A DNA stretch of 9,987 nt, taken from positions 1 to 9,987 of the forward strand of contig DBYC01000037.1 of assembly GCA_002310035.1 (NCBI GenBank), read 5' to 3'. A model generated the notes under the pieces. That model saw nothing but the letters and a program-made list of their open reading frames with translations, searched no databases and had not been told where the DNA came from. A program made the translations under genes and the position numbers. The stretch comes from a bacterium UBP6_UBA1196 (GTDB lineage Bacteria > UBP6 > UBA1177). Below, piece after piece: positions 1 through 7,040 of this stretch. Every line of letters starts with the position of its first letter. Within the stretch, counting starts at the first letter, position 1.

Positions 1-1308
1 ATCTTCTGCTACAAAGGAATGGGACTCGTAAAGAACGTTCTCACGGAAGAGATACTCAAGAAATACAGCGGAAACATCGCCATCGGTCACGTCCGCTACC
101 CGACTGCCGGGAAAAGCGACGAAACCAACAGCCAGCCGCATGTGATCGAGCTTCCGGAAGGGCCGCATCTCGCGATCTGCAGCAACGGCGACATCATCAA
201 CTACTACGAACTCCGCACATGGCTTGAAAACGACTACGGTTTCACATTCAAAAGCGACAACGACGGCGAGCTTATCGGCAGACTTATCGCTTTCTACCTT
301 CTTCACAAGAAACTTTCGATCGAAGATTCGATAATAGAAGCGCAGAAACAGCTCAAAGGGGCTTTCTCGTCGATCCTGATCTACCGCGATAAAATGTTCG
401 GATTCCGCGATCCGCACGGATACAGACCTTATGTCATCGGAACTCTCAATGACTTTGAGGAAGGCAAAGAAATCATGTCTGACGGCGTGGTCCTCGCTTC
501 GGAAAGCTGCGCATTCGGCATCGTCGGAGCAAAAATGATACGCGAAATGCGCCCCGGAGAGATCATCAGGCTCGAAAAAGGGAAACCGATGGTTACAGTC
601 GCAGTCAATGCCGGCAAAACTCAGCACTGCGTATTCGAACTTATCTATTTCTCACGCCCCGACACCAAAGTTTTCGGCGAAAAAGTTTACGATGTCCGCA
701 AAAAAATCGGCGCACAGCTTGCAGATTACGATAAAAACATGGGATTCGGTGACGACACGGTAGTAATGGCAGTTCCGGACTCGTCGAACTTCGTCGCTTT
801 GGGTTACGCCCAGAGCGCGAAACTCTCTTTCGACATGGGACTTCTGAGAAACCACTATGTCGGCAGGACTTTCACGAAACCTGACCAGAAACAGCGCGAC
901 GAAGGCGTCCGCCACAAATTCAATCCCCTTCCCGACTTCTTTGAAGGCAAAAAAGTCGTTCTCGTTGACGATTCGATCGTCCGCGGCACGACCCTCCGCA
1001 AAATTTCGAGAATGCTGAGAAATGTCGGCGCGAAAGAGATCCACATCCGCATAGGCTCGCCGAAAGTCATCGGAAGCTGCTACTACGGGATCGACACACC
1101 GACAAGAAACGAGCTTATCGCCGCGGTAAAAAGCCATGACGAAATATGCGAATACCTGGGCGCTGACTCGCTGAGACACATCGAAATAGCCGATTTTAAG
1201 AAAATTCTCAATAATTTTGACGATTTTTGCTTTGCATGCTTCAACCTTGAATATCAATACAGGCCTGAAGATTACCACCAGAAAATGAACCGCCCCGACG
1301 CCGATTAA
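1..1308 (+). CDS. purF: Amidophosphoribosyltransferase (glutamine PRPP amidotransferase), 5'-truncated by window edge
   Basis: PurF catalyses the first committed step of purine synthesis in the cytoplasm: PRPP plus glutamine gives phosphoribosylamine. The reading frame is open from base 1 (residues IFCYKG precede the first ATG at 19), so that ATG is internal. The true N-terminus, with the catalytic Cys and probably some 50-60 residues, lies outside the window. Visible landmarks are the glutaminase-domain segments GHVRYPTAG and SNGDI, the RDPHGYRP segment, and the PRPP-binding loop VVLVDDSIVRGTT encoded at 955-993. Four cysteine codons (628, 1078, 1228, 1237) lie in the contexts HCVFE, GSCYYG and FCFAC. 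These match the four ligands of the 4Fe-4S cluster of the Bacillus-type enzyme, so this is probably the iron-sulfur form. The gene ends in a terminator and is not coupled to the next gene. Identification is secure. Cluster binding is inferred from motif placement. Confidence 0.97.
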   Translation: MFCYKGMGLVKNVLTEEILKKYSGNIAIGHVRYPTAGKSDETNSQPHVIELPEGPHLAICSNGDIINYYELRTWLENDYGFTFKSDNDGELIGRLIAFYLLHKKLSIEDSIIEAQKQLKGAFSSILIYRDKMFGFRDPHGYRPYVIGTLNDFEEGKEIMSDGVVLASESCAFGIVGAKMIREMRPGEIIRLEKGKPMVTVAVNAGKTQHCVFELIYFSRPDTKVFGEKVYDVRKKIGAQLADYDKNMGFGDDTVVMAVPDSSNFVALGYAQSAKLSFDMGLLRNHYVGRTFTKPDQKQRDEGVRHKFNPLPDFFEGKKVVLVDDSIVRGTTLRKISRMLRNVGAKEIHIRIGSPKVIGSCYYGIDTPTRNELIAAVKSHDEICEYLGADSLRHIEIADFKKILNNFDDFCFACFNLEYQYRPEDYHQKMNRPDAD

Positions 1309-1309
1309 C

Positions 1310-1338
1310 GCGGCTTCTTTCAGTTCAGCCGCTTTTTT
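1310..1338 (+). terminator. Rho-independent terminator of purF
   Basis: A 6-bp GC-rich stem (GCGGCT at 1310-1315 pairing with AGCCGC at 1327-1332) encloses an 11-base loop. It is followed directly by six T residues (1333-1338). It starts two bases after the purF stop codon, so it should end the purine transcript and separate it from the ankyrin gene. Confidence 0.88.
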
Positions 1339-1365
1339 GAAACATTTTTCACCAGTTTTCGAAAT

Positions 1366-1395
1366 TTGACCTTTTTTCTTTTAATAAAAAATATT
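1366..1395 (+). promoter_or_regulatory. Possible sigma-70-like promoter for the ankyrin gene
   Basis: In the AT-rich gap after the purF terminator, TTGACC (1366-1371, five of six matches to TTGACA) is followed after 18 bp by AATATT (1390-1395, four of six matches to TATAAT). A second -10-like hexamer, TATATT (1403-1408), lacks a good -35 at the right distance. A promoter is expected here because the upstream terminator is strong, but the exact elements are uncertain. Confidence 0.4.
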
Positions 1396-1435
1396 TGAAG
1401 TATATATTCTGCCGTATGTCTGTTTGGAGGATTTG

Positions 1436-4318
1436 ATGAAAAACTTTTTCAAGATAGCATTTTTTACGGCTTTTGTTTTTCTTTCGACTTTGTCCGCCGA
1501 GAATCTCGCGGTCATGGACATTTACGACAGCACCGGCAAAATCCATCCCGATGTGGTGAAAGGTTCAAAGGACTACATCATAAAGCTGCTTGGAAGCATC
1601 GGAAAATACAAAATAATTCCGGCAAGTCAGGTAGAAAGTGTGACAAAACGCTCGCAAGAATGGTCAAAATGCCGGCAGATGGAATGCCAGATCGAAATCG
1701 GAAAGGCGGTCCAGGCGGACATCATCGTCGTTCCTACAGTTGAATACTTCGCCGGCATCTTTACGCTGACCGTGAACTACATCTATGTCGACGGGAACAG
1801 AAAAACCGAGGCCGGCGCAACCGATTTCAACGGCACGGCTGCCGGAATGAAAAAGGCTCTTGAAACTGTGGTCTTTATGATTCACGGCAAAAAAACCGAA
1901 ACCCCGGTCCTGGTCGAACAGAACAAAGAGCTCGAAAAATACAAAGCTGAAAATTTCAGGGAACCCTCGCCGAAAGAAGAACATGTCGTACCTGAAGTCC
2001 AGACCGTCGAAGGGCCGGCGCCGGTCGTCATTATTCCCGGCTCTGCGGAATTTTCATCCGACAAAACAGGCATCGAGGTCACTCTGGACTCTTCGTCAGG
2101 TTCACCGAAAAAATGCATTGTTCCGTGTACTATCGACGATATAGAGCCGGGCACTCATACCGTGCGTTTCGAACTTGCAGGACACATCGCGAAAGACGAC
2201 GCCATCGAGATCGTCTCAGGCAAAAAAACATCGAAAAGGATCTCTCTTTCACCGATCATCAAAAGCCTTGAAGAAGAAAACGAGGAACTCATAGCGGCAG
2301 CGAAAGAAGGTGATCTTGACCTGGCAAAATCCCTTCTCGCAAAAGGGGCGAACATCAACTACCACGACAAAACAGGATTTTCACCGCTTCTCATAGCGGT
2401 TCGCGGCGGCCACAAAAGAATGGTCGGATACTTTTCCGGCAGCGGTGCCCAGCTTTCGTCGATAGAGGCTTCCGTCCTGATGAGGATCTCTGTCGATCAG
2501 GACGATCCGTGGATCGCCTCGGTCGTCGCCAAACAGAAAAACATGCTGAACCTGACATTCGACAACGGGCGGACGATCCTCTGGCTTGCAGCCGAAAAAG
2601 GTTCGTGGAAAGTTTTTGACGAATACCTGCACAGCGGAGTCAACACCAAAATAAAGGATTCTTCGGGGCGGACGATCGTCGTCTGGGCCATAGATACAGG
2701 GAACACCGAAGTAATAAGCCGTCTCATCAAAGAGGGCGTCCGCATCTCTTCCGACGAGGCCGACGAGATGCTCAGGCAGGCTGTCATAAACGAAGATGCC
2801 GAGAGAGTCCGCACACTTACGCTTTTCAAACCGAACGTAAACAAAGTCTATGAGGACGGTCTGACACTTCTCTGGTATGCCGCTGTAAAAGACAGGACAG
2901 ACATCGCCGAATTTCTTCTCAAAGCGGGGGCAAAGACCGGGACCGCCGACAAAAACGGCAAAAAACTTCTCCCCTACTGCGTCGAGCGGCGCAAATACGA
3001 AATGGCCAAGATCCTCGGGCAATACGGTGCGAAACTCAACAATGACGATGCCGTTTTCCTTATGCAGCGCGGACTTGTCATCGGTGACGCCGAACTTGTC
3101 CAGACTCTGGTCGCCCTCGGAATAAATGTCAACACAAAATTCCAGGACGGACTCAGCGCCCTCTGGATCGCGGCATTCACGAACAACCGCGACATGATCG
3201 ATGTCCTCGCAGCCGGAAAGGCTAACATGGATATCAAAGACAAAAACGGCAAAACAGTTCTTATGTGGGCAGTTGAAAACGATAAAAAAGAGGTCGCAAA
3301 CAGCCTCATCAAAAACGGCGCGAATGTAAATCTGACCGACAACAGCAAAAGAACAGCCCTGATGTCCGCAGTTCTCGCCGACAAACCCAGAATGGTCCGC
3401 ATGCTTGTCATGAACAACGCGAATATCGACCTCAAGGACAACGAGGGCAACTCGGCGATCCTTGTAGCGGCATCCCGCGGCAACACTGATCTGGTCAAAC
3501 TTTTCCTGGAACACGGCTCTTCCGCAGATGTTTCCGACGCTTTCGGCAACACTCCGCTTCTGATCGCGCTCCACAAAAATTTCGACGATATGGCGGAACT
3601 GCTCATCTCCAAGAACGCCGATCTGAACAAAGCTGACAACAACGGCGTCACTCCGCTCATTGTCGCTGCCAAAAAGGGCCACATAAAATTTGTAAAAACC
3701 ATCGTCGAAAAAGGAGCTTACCTTGATTCGGCCGACAAAAACGGCGACACCGCGCTGATCCTCGCTAAAAGAGAGAACAGGCACGACATAGTCATGCTGC
3801 TTCTTGCCAAAAACGCCCTTGTGGAAAAACGTTCCGAACAGGACGAACTTATGGCTTATGCGGCTTTGAACAACTATCATGACATCGCAGACAACCTGAT
3901 CAAACGCCAGATCTCAGTCAACCGCCGCTTCAGCGACGGACTTTTTCCGCTCTGGTATGCAGTCAGAAACGGAAACGCGAAAATGATCGAAATGTTCCTC
4001 AATGCCGGAGCCGACCTCGAGGCAAAGAACAAAGACGGCGAAACGGTCCTGCTTTATGCCTGTGCGAAACGCGAGGAGCATGTCGTCATCGCGCTTCTCA
4101 ATAAAGGGGCAAATTTTGCTGTCACCGACAAGCAGAAGAGCACTCCGCTTATGATCGCTGCACAGCGCGGATTCGAAAAAGCGGTAGAGATCCTGATTAA
4201 AAAAAGAGCCGACCTCAACGCCAAGGACGACAAAGGAAGAACGGCCGTAAAGCGCGCCCAGTTCACCGGAAACTACCATATCGTAGAGATGTTAAGAAGA
4301 GCCGGTGCATACGATTAA
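1436..4318 (+). CDS. Large exported ankyrin-repeat protein with CsgG-like and PEGA domains
   Basis: The role is unknown; the architecture suggests an exported protein-binding scaffold. The ATG at 1436 is chosen because GGAGG (1426-1430) lies five bases upstream. An in-frame TTG at 1424 precedes that site and is unlikely. The product is 960 aa. Residues 1-21 form a signal peptide (Lys, hydrophobic core, cleavage after LSA). Residues about 23-152 resemble the CsgG/curli-assembly-like domain, with a C-x4-C-x3-IGKAVQADIIVV segment. Residues 153-200 are a charged linker. Residues about 203-273 look like a PEGA domain (EPGTHTVRFELAGH). Residues 283-960 contain about 21 ankyrin repeats of 31-34 residues and run to the C-terminus. 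There is no transmembrane segment beyond the signal, so a periplasmic or surface location is inferred. Four repeats lack the usual beta-hairpin part and recur in a 97-residue pattern (separate entry). The domain calls come from motif reading, with ankyrin certain and CsgG-like the least certain. Confidence 0.93.
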   Translation: MKNFFKIAFFTAFVFLSTLSAENLAVMDIYDSTGKIHPDVVKGSKDYIIKLLGSIGKYKIIPASQVESVTKRSQEWSKCRQMECQIEIGKAVQADIIVVPTVEYFAGIFTLTVNYIYVDGNRKTEAGATDFNGTAAGMKKALETVVFMIHGKKTETPVLVEQNKELEKYKAENFREPSPKEEHVVPEVQTVEGPAPVVIIPGSAEFSSDKTGIEVTLDSSSGSPKKCIVPCTIDDIEPGTHTVRFELAGHIAKDDAIEIVSGKKTSKRISLSPIIKSLEEENEELIAAAKEGDLDLAKSLLAKGANINYHDKTGFSPLLIAVRGGHKRMVGYFSGSGAQLSSIEASVLMRISVDQDDPWIASVVAKQKNMLNLTFDNGRTILWLAAEKGSWKVFDEYLHSGVNTKIKDSSGRTIVVWAIDTGNTEVISRLIKEGVRISSDEADEMLRQAVINEDAERVRTLTLFKPNVNKVYEDGLTLLWYAAVKDRTDIAEFLLKAGAKTGTADKNGKKLLPYCVERRKYEMAKILGQYGAKLNNDDAVFLMQRGLVIGDAELVQTLVALGINVNTKFQDGLSALWIAAFTNNRDMIDVLAAGKANMDIKDKNGKTVLMWAVENDKKEVANSLIKNGANVNLTDNSKRTALMSAVLADKPRMVRMLVMNNANIDLKDNEGNSAILVAASRGNTDLVKLFLEHGSSADVSDAFGNTPLLIALHKNFDDMAELLISKNADLNKADNNGVTPLIVAAKKGHIKFVKTIVEKGAYLDSADKNGDTALILAKRENRHDIVMLLLAKNALVEKRSEQDELMAYAALNNYHDIADNLIKRQISVNRRFSDGLFPLWYAVRNGNAKMIEMFLNAGADLEAKNKDGETVLLYACAKREEHVVIALLNKGANFAVTDKQKSTPLMIAAQRGFEKAVEILIKKRADLNAKDDKGRTAVKRAQFTGNYHIVEMLRRAGAYD
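2453..3325 (+). repeat. Three tandem 97-residue ankyrin super-units inside the large ankyrin gene
   Basis: Three in-frame units of exactly 97 codons lie head to tail: 2453-2743, 2744-3034 and 3035-3325. Each has three ankyrin repeats of 31, 33 and 33 residues. The 31-residue repeat lacks the DxxGxTPLH hairpin. The next repeat carries (D/N)G-x-x-x-LW-x-AA, with Trp where the usual His of TPLH sits (ILWLAA, LLWYAA, ALWIAA). A fourth, 98-residue copy (PLWYAV) lies at 3821-4114, after five canonical repeats. Copies are well diverged at the DNA level, so this is an old protein-level duplication and not a recent DNA repeat. Confidence 0.8.
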
Positions 4319-4343
4319 TCAAGCAGAAGCAAGTATTTAAAAA

Positions 4344-4769
4344 ATGATCCGGAATTTCAGAGAATCCGATTTGCACAAAATCGAAGAGATCTACGAAAAA
4401 TCAAACAGCGCAAATTTCCTTGATACACCGGCCGCTTTTTTTAAAAAAGACAGTAAAAATTTCTCATCATACACTATCAGGCGCTGCCGGAATCTGGTTT
4501 TTGAGGAAAACGGCAGGATCTCAGGTGTGATTTCGTTTTCCGACGATTACATCGAAGGACTTTTTGTCCTGCCTGAATGCTGGAACAGAGGGATCGGCTC
4601 GGCACTTTTAAACTCTGCTGCCGACGGTAAAAAAGAACTGCGGCTCCAGGTTTATGCCGACAATGCCAGAGCTGTCGGTTTTTACAGCAGGCACGGTTTC
4701 AGAATTGCCGGAAGCGGTGTCTGCCAAATGACAGGACTGACCTATTTTGAAATGGAAAAAACGGAGTAA
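4344..4769 (+). CDS. GNAT-family N-acetyltransferase
   Basis: This 141-aa protein has the length and layout of a single-domain GNAT enzyme, which transfers an acyl group from acetyl-CoA to an amine. The acetyl-CoA pyrophosphate loop is visible as V75-LPECWNRGIG-SALL (R/Q-x-x-G-x-G type, residues 82-85). The C-terminal N-x-R-A-x-x-FY-x-x-x-GF motif spans residues 107-119. The N-terminus (IRNFRESDLHKIEEIYEKS) is also typical. The substrate cannot be told. The ATG lies 25 bp after the ankyrin stop with no terminator between, and no clear Shine-Dalgarno is present, so translation may be weak or depend on read-through from upstream. The stop is only 5 bp before the deacetylase start, and that gene's GGAG site lies inside the last codons here. 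This suggests co-expression and possibly a shared glycan or sugar-nucleotide substrate (inference). Confidence 0.9.
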   Translation: MIRNFRESDLHKIEEIYEKSNSANFLDTPAAFFKKDSKNFSSYTIRRCRNLVFEENGRISGVISFSDDYIEGLFVLPECWNRGIGSALLNSAADGKKELRLQVYADNARAVGFYSRHGFRIAGSGVCQMTGLTYFEMEKTE

Positions 4770-4774
4770 ATCCA

Positions 4775-5713
4775 ATGAAAATCGCATGCATAAACGTCGA
4801 TGTCGATCCGATAGTCTGCTACTATGCAATACACGGTCTGAATACTTCTGAGATCAGCGAAGATCCGGTTTATACGAACGGATTGAACCGTTTTGCCGAA
4901 CTTTTTAAAAAAAATTCCATAAAAGCGACATTCTTTGTCACAGCCTGCGGATTCAACGAAAAAAACAGAGAAATTCTGAAGAAAATCGCAGACTCGGGGT
5001 TTGAGATCGCCGATCATTCCTTTTCCCACAACTATCAGCTCACGCGACTTCCGAAAGAAGAAATTTATCAGGAGATAAAAAAGAACCGTGATTTTCTCGA
5101 AGAAATCACAGGAACGACATGCAAAGGGTTCAGAAGTCCGGGTTACAATTCTTCGGGAGATTTGATTTCTGTTTTAAAATCAGTCGGTTATAATTATGAT
5201 TCTTCGCTTTTTCCGTCGATTTCATACTATCTGGCAAAGTGGCTTCTGATAAATCTGAAAAAACTTGCCGGCCATCATTCGAAGTCGATAATTTCATCGT
5301 TTGCCGATGCTTTCGGCAAATATACCCCCGAATTTATTGATAAAACAGTAAGAGATATAAAATCTGAAGGAAATTTTGCCGAACTTCCTATGACGACTCT
5401 GTTTCCACTTGCCGGAATACCTCTTATCGGCACTTCGATAATAACTTTTCCCGATTTTCTGCTCAATATGATGCTGAAGGTATCGAAAAGCAGAAGTTTC
5501 ATAAACATCGAGGCACACGGGATCGACCTCTGCGATGCCGAAGAGTCCCCTCTCTTCGCGCCGCTTAAAGGGAAACAGCCGGATCTTGCGTTCACGCTTG
5601 AAAGAAAAATGGAAAGATTTCAAAAAGTTATTGATTTTTATAAAGAAAACGGCTTTGAATTTAAAACTCTCTGCGAAGTCGCCGAAATGAAAATAAACGG
5701 AACATTAAAATAA
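4775..5713 (+). CDS. NodB-type polysaccharide deacetylase family protein (ArnD-like variant)
   Basis: This 312-aa protein belongs to carbohydrate esterase family 4, metal-dependent enzymes that remove N-acyl groups from sugars. Visible motifs are a DVD start (INVDVDP, Asp9/Asp11) in place of the common TFDDG, then KATFFV at 50-55. The metal-binding pair H81-x3-H85 follows in DHSFSH, then FRSPGY at 119-124, YDSS at 141-144, and a C-terminal EAHGID (246-251) with QPDL. The DVD start and HGID end recall ArnD-type deformylases and a deacetylase group I associate with deltaproteobacterial-type genomes. There is no signal peptide or membrane segment at the N-terminus, so a cytoplasmic enzyme acting on a precursor such as a lipid-linked sugar is plausible. 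GGAG at 4763-4766, inside the upstream gene's last codons, serves as ribosome site. The gene is AT-rich in places. The family is clear; the substrate is not. Confidence 0.88.
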   Translation: MKIACINVDVDPIVCYYAIHGLNTSEISEDPVYTNGLNRFAELFKKNSIKATFFVTACGFNEKNREILKKIADSGFEIADHSFSHNYQLTRLPKEEIYQEIKKNRDFLEEITGTTCKGFRSPGYNSSGDLISVLKSVGYNYDSSLFPSISYYLAKWLLINLKKLAGHHSKSIISSFADAFGKYTPEFIDKTVRDIKSEGNFAELPMTTLFPLAGIPLIGTSIITFPDFLLNMMLKVSKSRSFINIEAHGIDLCDAEESPLFAPLKGKQPDLAFTLERKMERFQKVIDFYKENGFEFKTLCEVAEMKINGTLK

Positions 5714-5731
5714 CTTATAAAGGAGAAAAAA

Positions 5732-6505
5732 ATGGGATTTTCAAAAGAAAAAATCTTTGAAAAAGCGCTTGAACTTGCCGGAATTCTTGAAATCCCGCAA
5801 AGTGAAGCCGAAAAGATCAAAGAAAATCTGGATTTCTGCTACACAGCGCCGGAGATCACCAAAAAAACAGCGGCACAGGCGATCGACCACACGATCCTTT
5901 CATTCAATGCTGCTGAAAACGATGTTTTAAGGATCTGCGAAGAGGCAAAAAAATACGGATTCAAAGCTGTCTGCATCAATCCGGTCTGGGTAAAAACAGC
6001 GGCAAAATTCAGAGCTGAGAACCGTGCCGCTTTCAAAATCGCGACAGTCATCGACTTCCCTCTCGGTGCTTCCACAGCCGTAGCCAAGCAGGCGGAATCT
6101 ATTGCAGCCGCAGTCGACGGAGCAGACGAAATCGATGTCGTTATCAACATCGGACTGATAAAAAGCGGATCGTTCAAAGAGTGTTTTGAAATTTTAAAAA
6201 GCACAACAAAAACAAAAGCTTATATAAAAGTGATCCTCGAGACTTCCGAACTCTCCGAAGACGAAAAAATCTATGCCGCGCTGATCGCAGTCTTTGCCGG
6301 CGCAGACATGCTGAAAACTTCGACCGGAGTCAACGGAAAAGCGACTGCCGACGATGTCAGACTTCTCAGAATGATTGCCGGAAACAGGCTCGGAGTCAAG
6401 GCTGCCGGCGGGATCCGCGATAAGGAAACCTTGATCGCAATGATGAATGCCGGAGCCGACAGGATCGGCTGCAGCAGCTCGGTATCAATAATGGAAAAAT
6501 GGTAA
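5732..6505 (+). CDS. deoC: Deoxyribose-phosphate aldolase
   Basis: DeoC reversibly cleaves 2-deoxyribose-5-phosphate to glyceraldehyde-3-phosphate and acetaldehyde, the last step of deoxynucleoside breakdown in the cytoplasm. At 257 aa it is close to the longer E. coli-type enzyme, with about 45 residues before the first conserved segment (AIDHTILS at 50-57). Active-site residues are in place: Asp135 in EIDVVIN, the Schiff-base Lys195 in MLKTSTGV, and Lys223 in GVKAAGGIRD. VCINPVWV, TVIDFPLGAS and the phosphate-binding end GADRIGCSSS also match. AAGGAG (5718-5723) precedes the ATG. No other deoxynucleoside genes (deoA, deoB, deoD) are visible nearby, so it is not in a classical deo operon here. 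The stop is 3 bp before the next start, indicating translational coupling with the lipoprotein gene. Confidence 0.96.
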   Translation: MGFSKEKIFEKALELAGILEIPQSEAEKIKENLDFCYTAPEITKKTAAQAIDHTILSFNAAENDVLRICEEAKKYGFKAVCINPVWVKTAAKFRAENRAAFKIATVIDFPLGASTAVAKQAESIAAAVDGADEIDVVINIGLIKSGSFKECFEILKSTTKTKAYIKVILETSELSEDEKIYAALIAVFAGADMLKTSTGVNGKATADDVRLLRMIAGNRLGVKAAGGIRDKETLIAMMNAGADRIGCSSSVSIMEKW

Positions 6506-6508
6506 AAC

Positions 6509-7027
6509 ATGAGTTTTAAACACTTTTTCACACTTCTTGCCTTTTTGCTGGCACTGATTTCAGTTTCCTGCCAAAATATGGAAAAACAACCTGATATTAT
6601 TGAAAAATTTATGCAGGCAAGAATCAACGGCGATACAAAGAAGGCATACTCGCTCCTCGACAAAAACACTCAAACGGCATTTTCCGAAAAAGATTTCGAA
6701 GAATACTGCTTCGTTTTCAAACCGTCTGAATTTGAAATTTCGGGCGAGGAAAACGGTTACAAACAGATCTCTTATACTTTTTATGATAAAAAATACAAAA
6801 AAGGAAGCGATGAACTTTACACTTTCTACATGACAAAAAATGTCGAAAGAGTCAGGACCGCAGACGGAAAAATCGTTTTTCCGCACATAGCCTTCATTCC
6901 GATGCGCAAAGCCATTGAAGATAAAGACATCGAAAAAGCCAAGTTCTTTTCGCATGTTATGATAACATTGGATCCCAACAACCCGGATGTTCTTGAAACA
7001 TCTGAAAAAATGGGATTTATCCCTTAA
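6509..7027 (+). CDS. Putative lipoprotein, NTF2/DUF4878-like
   Basis: I do not recognise a specific gene. The 172-aa product begins with a hydrophobic signal (FFTLLAFLLALISVS) ending at Cys21. This is a lipobox-like site, although Ser instead of Leu stands at -3, so it is atypical. Gln at +2 would fit outer-membrane sorting in a Gram-negative cell. Residues about 30-120 read like the small alpha+beta fold of NTF2/DUF4878 lipoproteins: helix IIEKFMQARINGDTKKAYSLL, then alternating strands (QISYTFYD, LYTFYMT). Residues about 132-160 (AIEDKDIEKAKFFSHVMITLDPNNPDVL) look like one TPR-type helix pair. The ATG is 3 bp after deoC with no separate strong Shine-Dalgarno, so it probably depends on coupling. 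Function is unknown; the fold call is moderate. Confidence 0.78.
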   Translation: MSFKHFFTLLAFLLALISVSCQNMEKQPDIIEKFMQARINGDTKKAYSLLDKNTQTAFSEKDFEEYCFVFKPSEFEISGEENGYKQISYTFYDKKYKKGSDELYTFYMTKNVERVRTADGKIVFPHIAFIPMRKAIEDKDIEKAKFFSHVMITLDPNNPDVLETSEKMGFIP

Positions 7028-7040
7028 AACCGAGGTAAAA

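Noticed and set aside
652..1278. A 208-aa minus-strand open frame opposite purF
   Set aside because: The + strand carries intact PurF motifs throughout, so this is a shadow frame without a recognisable product.
1424..1435. Upstream TTG start for the ankyrin gene
   Set aside because: It lies at or before the GGAGG ribosome site. The ATG at 1436 has correct spacing and gives a clean signal peptide.
2381..3880. A 499-aa open frame on the minus strand, inside the ankyrin gene
   Set aside because: It is antisense to a clearly coding ankyrin array. Its composition (many Val, Phe, Asp, Cys) is that of a reverse shadow, and its length follows from the codon use and repeats of the + strand gene. No domain or start site is visible.
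6600..6833. A 77-aa + strand open frame overlapping the lipoprotein gene in another frame
   Set aside because: It lies wholly within the lipoprotein coding sequence. Its Lys/Arg/Thr/Ser-rich low-complexity composition is typical of an out-of-frame read, and there is no ribosome site.
6987..7040. N-terminal extension of the YciO-type protein from an ATG inside the lipoprotein gene
   Set aside because: The extension overlaps another gene. The ATG at 7041 has a GAGG site and gives the usual family start and length.
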